NCBI GenBank assembly: GCA_947496235.1
Contig: CANMCE010000007.1
Span: forward strand, 186,001-250,000
Direction of reading: 5' to 3'
DNA from: an uncultured Glaciecola sp.
GTDB lineage: Bacteria > Pseudomonadota > Gammaproteobacteria > Enterobacterales > Alteromonadaceae
Length of the DNA stretch: 64,000 nt
The translations under genes were made by a program, and so were the position numbers. Below the pieces are notes generated by a model. It saw only the letters and a program-made list of their open reading frames with translations. It was not told the origin of the DNA and did not search any database. Positions 57,643 through 64,000 of this stretch are shown here, one piece after another (position 1 is the stretch's first letter; every line of letters starts with the position of its first letter).

Positions 57643-58721
57643 CAGGACTGTCTCGCTAAAAACTCTATGCGTTGGTTTACAAAACTATGCACTTGGGTAG
57701 GCAATTGATTTAATACTTGCACTTGCTGATAGGAGGCAAGTGCCTCTTTGGACAGGCTTAATTTATCTTGGCAAACGGCTAAACCTAACCACCATTTGGC
57801 ATTAGTAGACTCGCGAGATACTAAAATTTTGTAATCGTTAAAAGCACTTTGGTATTGGCCTGATTTTTCGGCCAGTGCGGCTCTAAAACTCAGTAAATCA
57901 TTTGTTGCTTGATGACTATTTGGGTGCTGTTCAAGCACAGTCATCGCACCTAGCGCATCACCTTGGCGAAAAGCGATTCTTGCCTGCATGAGGCGCATGG
58001 CGCTATCGGTTGGGAAACGCTGGAGCCCAATGTGCAAGGTTTGTGTCGCTTGGCTTACCTGATTTTGTGCATATTGCAGTGAGGCTAGTTGCTTGATCAC
58101 ACTTTTATCATCTGGCGCCATAGACAACACCTGAGTCAATTTATCGATGGCGGTAAGTGTATCTTTGCTATCCAACGCGAATCTGGCTTGTTCTTTTAAA
58201 CTTGAGACCGTTTTTGAGTGTCCTGAACTTGGCGCTATGCTGAGGCTTTGCGGCTGTTTTTGAACTTCTGAAATGGCAGCTACCTTTGTTTCAGTGGATG
58301 TCATTTCTGCCGTTTGCAGTTGAACATCGTTTAATTCAGTCGCTAGGGCAGCTTCCACTATCTCTGGTTTGTCTGTTTTGACAGGTTCTGGAATGTCAGC
58401 CACTTGAATTTCAGGCTCAGAAACTGGTATTAATTCAGCCTTAGCCGGCCCATTTGCATCAACGTAAGCAATTTGATCGCCTTTATCAGGGGCAAATTCA
58501 AGATCCTGCGTTGCAGGTTGAACAGGTCGAGAGTTCACTTCGTTTTCTGATGTGTAAAACTTTACATAACCAACACTTGCAGTTACTGCCAATAGACTAA
58601 CAATCAACATGCTAAACATAAGTTTTTTATTGCGGGTGTTTTCAGATGCCACATAGTCTGCGCTAATTTGGCTGGATTGGCGCTTTTCTAAATCCCGTAG
58701 CATTTTATTGACTACACTCAT
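57642..58721 (-). CDS. mshN: MSHA biogenesis protein MshN
   Basis: A 359-residue bitopic protein. The start MSVVNKMLRDLEKRQ is typical for MshN; an upstream GTG at 58730 is less likely because AGGTGG lies just before the ATG. A transmembrane helix (about residues 36-54) leads to a Glu/Pro-rich periplasmic linker and TPR-like helical repeats (about 190-350). It probably joins the MshM ATPase region to the secretin. Confidence 0.88.
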   Translation of the reverse strand: MSVVNKMLRDLEKRQSSQISADYVASENTRNKKLMFSMLIVSLLAVTASVGYVKFYTSENEVNSRPVQPATQDLEFAPDKGDQIAYVDANGPAKAELIPVSEPEIQVADIPEPVKTDKPEIVEAALATELNDVQLQTAEMTSTETKVAAISEVQKQPQSLSIAPSSGHSKTVSSLKEQARFALDSKDTLTAIDKLTQVLSMAPDDKSVIKQLASLQYAQNQVSQATQTLHIGLQRFPTDSAMRLMQARIAFRQGDALGAMTVLEQHPNSHQATNDLLSFRAALAEKSGQYQSAFNDYKILVSRESTNAKWWLGLAVCQDKLSLSKEALASYQQVQVLNQLPTQVHSFVNQRIEFLARQS

Positions 58722-58723
58722 GC

Positions 58724-59668
58724 CTACCACCTACTCACATAACTTAGTAACTCTTGATATGACATATAGAGTTCGTTAGTGGTAAACAGTGTTAGGCCGG
58801 TAACACCAAGAACTACTACTGGTAATGCCCATGCCATCCAAGGAAATCCCGGAATTGCAAACGCTGCTTCGGTATCTTTTGCTGCGAGTTTTATATGCTT
58901 GCGAGAAATCTTATATTTGCCTTCGCCATAGGCCAGCATAAGTGCTTTGTGGGCGATTATATTGACTAATCTTGGGGTTCCATTGCTTACTTTAAATAAC
59001 AAGCGACAAACACCTTTACTGAACACATCCCCAGTCGCATGGCCAGCCACTCGCATGCGATGACGGCTATATTGAAAAATCTGGTCCGCATCCATCTGTT
59101 TTAGACTATATGAAAAGGTGATGCGTTGTTTAAGTTGGCGCAATTCCGGCTTGCTGATTTTATCATTTAATTCAGGTTGCCCGAACAGTACCACCTGCAT
59201 TAATTTGCATGATTCAGTCTCTAAATTGGTCATCAACCGCAACGCTTCGATGCTCTCATCCGGTAGTGCTTGGGCCTCATCTATGATCAGCAAGACAGCT
59301 TTATGCTGTTGACGAATCTCAATTAAGCGCTGCTGAATTTTATGGGTAAATTCTTGTTGATCGCCATTAGTAGAGAGATCCACTTGTAGCTCAGCGGCGA
59401 CCGATTTACGTAGCTCCGCTGGAGACAAATAAGGGTTTGGAATGTAGGCCGTAACAAAGCCATCGCTCAGTTCGTTTAACAGCTTTCTACAAATTAAGGT
59501 TTTGCCCGTGCCAACCTCGCCGGTCACTTTAATGAAACCTTCTCCCGATTCTAGCGCTGTAGTCAGCACATTGATGGCTTCATTGTGACTTGGCAGGCCG
59601 AAATAAAACTGCGTATTGGGCGTTAATGTAAAAGGTAGTTGTCGAATACCAAAATGATATAGATACAT
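58724..59668 (-). CDS. mshM: MSHA biogenesis AAA ATPase MshM (ExeA/GspA-like)
   Basis: A 314-residue ATPase like ExeA/GspA. Walker A is GEVGTGKTL near residue 48 and Walker B is LLIIDEAQALP near 120; a single transmembrane helix lies near 280-300. It probably assists secretin assembly through the peptidoglycan. The ATG at 59668 is preferred because GGAG lies 5 nt upstream; an in-frame start at 59689 lies inside mshL. Confidence 0.9.
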   Translation of the reverse strand: MYLYHFGIRQLPFTLTPNTQFYFGLPSHNEAINVLTTALESGEGFIKVTGEVGTGKTLICRKLLNELSDGFVTAYIPNPYLSPAELRKSVAAELQVDLSTNGDQQEFTHKIQQRLIEIRQQHKAVLLIIDEAQALPDESIEALRLMTNLETESCKLMQVVLFGQPELNDKISKPELRQLKQRITFSYSLKQMDADQIFQYSRHRMRVAGHATGDVFSKGVCRLLFKVSNGTPRLVNIIAHKALMLAYGEGKYKISRKHIKLAAKDTEAAFAIPGFPWMAWALPVVVLGVTGLTLFTTNELYMSYQELLSYVSRW

Positions 59669-59670
59669 AA

Positions 59671-61332
59671 TTACTCCACGTATAACCAATCCGCCATTTG
59701 GCTACGGCTTTGCTCTAGTTGATTACGCCAAGTGTTAGTGGTAACTACTGTTGGTTTTAATAAAATAATAAGCTCTTTCTTAGATTCTTTGTCGCGCACG
59801 CTTTTAAATAAGTTGCCGAGCACTGGAATATTACCCAAGACAGGCGTTTTCGATTCTTCGCGGCTTTTCACTGACTGCATTAGGCCGCCGATTACCACAA
59901 TTTCACCGGATTGAGCGCTAACCATGGTGTCAGATTCACGAATGGTGCTTTGTGCCAAAGGCAGGACAATTTGCTCTTGATTCAGCGTAACGATTTTTTC
60001 CTGTTCTTCGGTTTCAATGACCGACGGGTGCACATGCAACAAGATACGCCCGTGTTCATCGATTTGCGGTGTAACATCTAATGCAATACCTGAGAAAAAC
60101 GGGGTTAATTCAATATCTGGTACCACAGAAGTTGTAGTTGAGGTAATGGTATTTTGACTTGAGATATCAGTGACAAAATATTCGTCATCACCCACTTTAA
60201 TTACCGCTTTTTGGTTGTTCAACGCGGTAACACGCGGACTAGAAAGCACCTGCACGTTGCCTTGAGTTTCTAGCAAATCGATCACACCAATAAAGTCTTT
60301 GTTTTGGAAGGCGACACTGGTTAGCCCCCCCAAGGTCGCGCTTAATGCATTACCGAAGTTACCTGGAGTTGAAGCAAAGGTAATATCCGTACTGCCAATA
60401 TTGCTGACGATTTGCGTCCAATTGATACCTTGTTGATATTCATCGTTTAGTTCTACTTCCAAAATGCGTGCTTCAATCACGACTTGACGGGTTAAGCTTT
60501 GTTCGGAAATTTTTAGAAAACGACGAATGATATTAATATCTTCTGGATTGGCTCGCACTGTGACCAAACCAGCTTGTGGCGATACTAAAACAGATTTACC
60601 GTCTTCATTGCCAATCATGGTTTTGAGTGACTCTTCAAGGTTTTTCCAAAAGTCGGTTTCGTTTCGCGTACTTATGGTTGTGCCATTGTTAGCATTGGCT
60701 AATCCGCCACCCGATAAATTTGAACCACTTTGAGAATTGCCACTGAAGTTATTTTGTTGGCCAAAACCACCATTGCCGCTACTGTTATTGCCGCCCTGAG
60801 ATATACCACCAGAAATAATACTGGTTTGGGTTTGACCATCGCGCTTCATCATCAAATAATTCACGCTAAAAGTTTCAGTGCGTAAACCCGCAGGGAACAC
60901 ACGATAAATGGCATCTATTTTTTCAACATGGTAGCCATAGATGTCGGTGATCAGTTTAAATACAGTGTCTAAACTAACTTGTTTTAAATCTAATGAAATG
61001 TTGCCTGTCACATCAGGATGCACGGCAACAGAATATGGCGTGTCCTGCACTAAACCGGCAAAAAAGGCAGCCGCTTCAACGCCTTTAGCACTGATATCGT
61101 ACTTTTCAGTTTCTATTAATGTTTGCTGACCCATTTCAGCACCTAACAAAGTATCTGCTACTGTGGGTGGCAATTCACTTAAAGGCGCAGGACTAGGCTG
61201 AGAAGCCGCATAAGTTTGAATATCATGGGCTAACGATTGTTCAACATGGCTATCTTTGGTTGATGAACAACTACTCAATACGCTGGTAAGCGCAAGTAGG
61301 GAAATTGTTATTTTTGGACAAAGTTTGATCAT
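59671..61332 (-). CDS. mshL: MSHA outer-membrane secretin MshL
   Basis: A 553-residue secretin. A lipoprotein signal (lipobox LSSC) is followed by the STN/N0-like domain (VAAFFAGLVQDTP...GYHVEKIDAIYRV, about 88-150), a Gly/Asn/Ser-rich linker (about 170-220), an NHN-type N1 domain and the C-terminal secretin core (about 290-540) with the conserved VPVLGNLFKS segment. It forms the pore through which the pilus leaves the cell. It overlaps mshK by 4 bp. Confidence 0.95.
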   Translation of the reverse strand: MIKLCPKITISLLALTSVLSSCSSTKDSHVEQSLAHDIQTYAASQPSPAPLSELPPTVADTLLGAEMGQQTLIETEKYDISAKGVEAAAFFAGLVQDTPYSVAVHPDVTGNISLDLKQVSLDTVFKLITDIYGYHVEKIDAIYRVFPAGLRTETFSVNYLMMKRDGQTQTSIISGGISQGGNNSSGNGGFGQQNNFSGNSQSGSNLSGGGLANANNGTTISTRNETDFWKNLEESLKTMIGNEDGKSVLVSPQAGLVTVRANPEDINIIRRFLKISEQSLTRQVVIEARILEVELNDEYQQGINWTQIVSNIGSTDITFASTPGNFGNALSATLGGLTSVAFQNKDFIGVIDLLETQGNVQVLSSPRVTALNNQKAVIKVGDDEYFVTDISSQNTITSTTTSVVPDIELTPFFSGIALDVTPQIDEHGRILLHVHPSVIETEEQEKIVTLNQEQIVLPLAQSTIRESDTMVSAQSGEIVVIGGLMQSVKSREESKTPVLGNIPVLGNLFKSVRDKESKKELIILLKPTVVTTNTWRNQLEQSRSQMADWLYVE

Positions 61333-61700
61333 TTACTTGCCTGCTTATTCACTTGATCGTCCTTGTAAATTGACAATATCACGTCATCTACATTGCCTTG
61401 GGAATCAACTAAACGTACTTGTTTGTCGCTAATTTTTGTTATTGTCATACCGTCAATACCATCACCCGCTTTAACCACTTCACCATTTACCACTGCATAC
61501 AAGGTGGAATTGCGTTTAAAAATGGCACTTAATCTAAAATTGCCGTTGCTGATTAATTCTGGGGCTAATTGCTGCACAATAACGCTCGGTGGTTTGGTAG
61601 GATCTAATCGTTTCGAGATTTTTTCGTCACCAAAAGCACCGCCTGTCATGACAAGGGTTAACGCCGCTAAGATTGTGCAAATCAACTTATTAATTAACAC
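61329..61700 (-). CDS. mshK: MSHA biogenesis protein MshK
   Basis: A 123-residue small exported protein with a signal peptide (MLINKLICTILAALTLVM..GAFG). The soluble part includes the family pattern LSAIFKRNSTLYAVVNGEVVKAGDGIDGMTI, resembling the PilP/GspC homology region that binds secretin. The GTG start at 61700 is accepted. The gene overlaps mshJ by 11 bp and mshL by 4 bp. Confidence 0.85.
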   Translation of the reverse strand: MLINKLICTILAALTLVMTGGAFGDEKISKRLDPTKPPSVIVQQLAPELISNGNFRLSAIFKRNSTLYAVVNGEVVKAGDGIDGMTITKISDKQVRLVDSQGNVDDVILSIYKDDQVNKQASK

Positions 61701-62349
61701 CGATAAATGCCTCGCTAGTACTAAGAGTAAATACCTCTAATTGGGTGATAGCTTTGGGGTGCTCACTGACTTTGTATTCCAAATGCCGCCAATAAAGCTT
61801 CCACCCTAGGTTTTCGGCATTTGTTAAAAAGTCTCTAGTATCTAAATAACCACCTTCAAAGGTGATTCGTATACCGTGTTGAAATAAAGTGTCGCCATTG
61901 CTCTTGTCAGTGAAAAGTGCTGTAGGTGCTATAGACTGCATTTCTATTAGCTTGAGCGACTTTGCTTTGTAGAACAGTTGCTCTAAAACCAAAGGCATCA
62001 CTTGGGGCGACACTAATTGCCCCAATTCTTTATCAAATTGTTTTTCTAAGGTATCTAAACGTTGCTGGATTTGCTGGATATTAAGCTTAGTTTCTTCATC
62101 TGGGTCTAGACTCATTTGATGGAACAGTTCAAGCTTAGTAGCTTCCAAGGTTGCAAATTGACCTTCGATATTCTGTTGCTTTTTCGCAACCTTATCGATT
62201 TCAAGAATTTGCGGTTCAACTATCAATATGTAACCAACAAAGAGCACTAGCAGAGGGGCCGCAAAAAATATAATTTTACGTTCACGTTCGGCTAAACCAT
62301 CATAACCCGCTGAGAGCTTTTGCAACGCTGACTGCTTAATTTCCGCCAT
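61690..62349 (-). CDS. mshJ: MSHA biogenesis protein MshJ (PilO/GspM-like)
   Basis: A 219-residue bitopic protein like PilO/GspM: an N-terminal helix (about residues 28-46), a long coiled coil (about 55-115) and a ferredoxin-like C-terminal domain. It aligns MshI-type cytoplasmic rings with the periplasm. The ATG at 62349 is chosen since AGGAG lies 6 nt upstream; the in-frame ATG at 62355 would be too close to it. Confidence 0.87.
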   Translation of the reverse strand: MAEIKQSALQKLSAGYDGLAERERKIIFFAAPLLVLFVGYILIVEPQILEIDKVAKKQQNIEGQFATLEATKLELFHQMSLDPDEETKLNIQQIQQRLDTLEKQFDKELGQLVSPQVMPLVLEQLFYKAKSLKLIEMQSIAPTALFTDKSNGDTLFQHGIRITFEGGYLDTRDFLTNAENLGWKLYWRHLEYKVSEHPKAITQLEVFTLSTSEAFIGVN

Positions 62350-62980
62350 CAACATCTCCTTCGCCCTGATCTGAATTGGTATTTTCAGTGACTTGCGCGT
62401 CTGCAGGCTGACTGGTCAACCTAAACATTAAAATGTCGTCAGTTCGCTGCACTATGGCATCAGCAAATTCCTGACCTTTAAAAAATCCAGTATTGCTAAG
62501 CTTGCTTATCCAATTTGGCAGTGCAGATGGATTGGAAAGCTGCCCTTTAATGGTTAAGTCATTTTCTAAAACAGAGAATGAAGTCAGCCAAAGGTCATTG
62601 GTATAACTATTTGAAAATGCGTCAAATAACTCTGAAAACGACTTGTTTTTTAAATCCGATATCGATTGAATCTTATTGACCAACAACTGATGCTGCGTTA
62701 GATCTTGAGTAAAACGATCTAACTTAGCTTTAAGTAACGGACTACCCGTGCGTTGGGCAAGTTGGGTACTTAACCCCGCAATCTCTTGCTCAACTTCGGA
62801 ATATCTCGCCTGAGTAGCTTTCAATTGGTCTTTCTGCCCATTCAGCTGATATGAAAACCCAGCATATGCGATTGCTATCAGAAGCGCGCAGATGAGAGTG
62901 ACAAAGGTCAAATGGGCTGCATTGAAAATTTCAAAATGAGGACGAAACTCTTGATGATAGAGGTTAATTTGATGCTTCAT
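62336..62980 (-). CDS. mshI2: MSHA biogenesis protein MshI2 (PilN-like)
   Basis: A 214-residue bitopic protein of the PilN class with the cytoplasmic N-terminal MKHQINLYHQEFRPHF, a membrane helix (about 24-43), a coiled coil (about 48-75) and a periplasmic alpha/beta domain. The INL(Y/L) start is the motif with which PilN binds the PilM-like cytoplasmic ring. In many Alteromonadales the ancestral mshI function is split into two genes, as here. It overlaps mshI by 17 bp. Confidence 0.82.
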   Translation of the reverse strand: MKHQINLYHQEFRPHFEIFNAAHLTFVTLICALLIAIAYAGFSYQLNGQKDQLKATQARYSEVEQEIAGLSTQLAQRTGSPLLKAKLDRFTQDLTQHQLLVNKIQSISDLKNKSFSELFDAFSNSYTNDLWLTSFSVLENDLTIKGQLSNPSALPNWISKLSNTGFFKGQEFADAIVQRTDDILMFRLTSQPADAQVTENTNSDQGEGDVDGGN

Positions 62981-63929
62981 CAGTCACCTCTTTTTTATTC
63001 GTTTTCATCTTTTTATTAAAGTGAGTAAAGGCTGCACCTAAACAACTGAAACTCGCCATTTTAAAATTAAGCTCACCGGCACATTTAATATTGGGTAGAA
63101 AATTCTCACAAGATACGCCCATAGCAGCGCTTATTTTGTTTGCTAGAAATTCGGTATGCACGGTGTCCAGCTTTAGCAATACACGTTTTACAGGTGCTTG
63201 CCTTAACTGACTTTCAAAAAAGTCCATAGAACGCTGAATTTGCACACAAAGCGATTCAATAATACCCATATCTAATTCAGATTCAGAAAAGCTACCAATA
63301 TTTTCAAAACCTTTTAGTTGGCGACTAAAATACAGTTTATTTTCTTTCACTATATTCAACACCACTTCTTCGCCGTGCTCTTGCACTAGAGTAATCACCG
63401 CATCTTTTGATGGCGGCGCTAATTGAGTGGTGGCAAACTCTTCCACAGAGACCGATTGCAAATTAAGCTCAGCTTTAAAAATTGCTTCACTTAACTTTTC
63501 TATTTCAGTTTTCGCTAATGCAACAACCAATAACTTATTCTGACCGGACACTTGCACAGGTAAATCTGCGTAGTCATAAACTAATTCATGATTTGTTCCG
63601 GCGATTTCTTGTAACGGCCATCGAATGGCGGCAAACAGATCTTCATCGGCAACATCTGGCCGATCAATCTGCATGACACGGTACCAATGCGCCGTCAAAT
63701 TAAAGTAACAAGGAGCGCCTTGAAGTTTATTTTTTTTGACGTAATCCGCTAATGCATGTTGCCAATTTTTGTGAGAAAAACTGGCATCTAATTCCCAAAC
63801 AACCCCTTCAGCGGTCTCTTTAAACGCACACAGCAATACCTGCTCGGCAGTAAATGCCAAGCCAACCGCTTGATATTTTGACGGTTTTAAAAATTTTCGC
63901 CGTATAACGTCTTTCCAGCTAATTTGCAT
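62964..63929 (-). CDS. mshI: MSHA biogenesis protein MshI (PilM-like)
   Basis: A 321-residue cytoplasmic protein with an actin-like PilM/GspL-type fold; Cys/Gly phosphate-loop residues are poorly conserved, so ATP binding is uncertain. The start KYQAVGLAFTAEQVLLC and the DMGIIESLCVQIQRSMDFFESQ segment match MshI. It is the first gene of the pilus cluster in the window, and the operon promoter should lie in 63930-64000 or beyond the window end. Confidence 0.85.
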   Translation of the reverse strand: MQISWKDVIRRKFLKPSKYQAVGLAFTAEQVLLCAFKETAEGVVWELDASFSHKNWQHALADYVKKNKLQGAPCYFNLTAHWYRVMQIDRPDVADEDLFAAIRWPLQEIAGTNHELVYDYADLPVQVSGQNKLLVVALAKTEIEKLSEAIFKAELNLQSVSVEEFATTQLAPPSKDAVITLVQEHGEEVVLNIVKENKLYFSRQLKGFENIGSFSESELDMGIIESLCVQIQRSMDFFESQLRQAPVKRVLLKLDTVHTEFLANKISAAMGVSCENFLPNIKCAGELNFKMASFSCLGAAFTHFNKKMKTNKKEVTDEASN

Positions 63930-64000
63930 TGATTCGGTCCGCTTGTATTTGGATAACGTTTGTTTTCATTCAACTAAATCCGCACAAATTTTTGACGCAT

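Overview
The window looks like a chromosomal segment of a marine gammaproteobacterium of the Alteromonadales, probably close to Paraglaciecola, Glaciecola or Alteromonas. The evidence is an AT-leaning genome, a complete S10 ribosomal operon, and a full mannose-sensitive haemagglutinin (MSH) pilus cluster. That cluster is joined to mreBCD, maf, rng, yhdP, a nitrilase-family gene and tldD in the order usual for this group. The genus is inferred; no rRNA is present to settle it.

Layout. Bases 1-10600 hold regulatory and secreted proteins: a sigma54-type activator with a degenerate GGDEF domain, an SMP-30-like exported protein, a propeller-sensor diguanylate cyclase, a secreted subtilisin-like (S8) protease ending in eight GAHW repeats, and an orphan GspC-like PDZ protein. 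Bases 10747-15334 are a direct tandem duplication. Each copy has about 147 bp of upstream DNA and one 708-residue membrane protein with an N-terminal TIR domain, one transmembrane helix and a large C-terminal domain probably facing the periplasm. The TIR ends are almost identical and the ectodomains have diverged; this is the best candidate for an undescribed system. Bases 15400-22600 are accessory and housekeeping genes: two spondin-domain paralogues (one broken by an amber codon), a DUF4920 protein, a hemolysin III-family membrane protein, an S9 peptidase, a CPBP membrane protease and a LysR regulator.

Bases 22657-27886 (minus strand) are the S10 operon from a consensus promoter through a probable L4-type attenuator to rpsQ. 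A strong terminator follows rpsQ, so the spc operon does not continue here. Bases 28048-34718 are mixed: a fragment of a solute-binding protein, an orphan GAF-GspE/PilB ATPase, a Phd/VapC-like toxin-antitoxin pair with a paired palindromic operator, a kinase-like/receiver/AraC hybrid regulator, SOS-controlled yebG with a clear LexA box, and a metallo-beta-lactamase-fold hydrolase.

Bases 34726-63929 run on the minus strand in one dense block. The MSH genes mshI to mshQ (16 genes, mostly overlapping) encode pilus platform, secretin, ATPase and pilins. They are followed by the cell-shape genes mreBCD, then maf, rng, yhdP, a nitrilase-family amidohydrolase and tldD, with many short start/stop overlaps that suggest translational coupling. 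MshE carries the tandem N-terminal motifs known to bind c-di-GMP, and the window also encodes a diguanylate cyclase with intact catalytic and inhibitory sites, so c-di-GMP control of the pilus is plausible. No tRNA, rRNA, insertion sequence or CRISPR array was seen.
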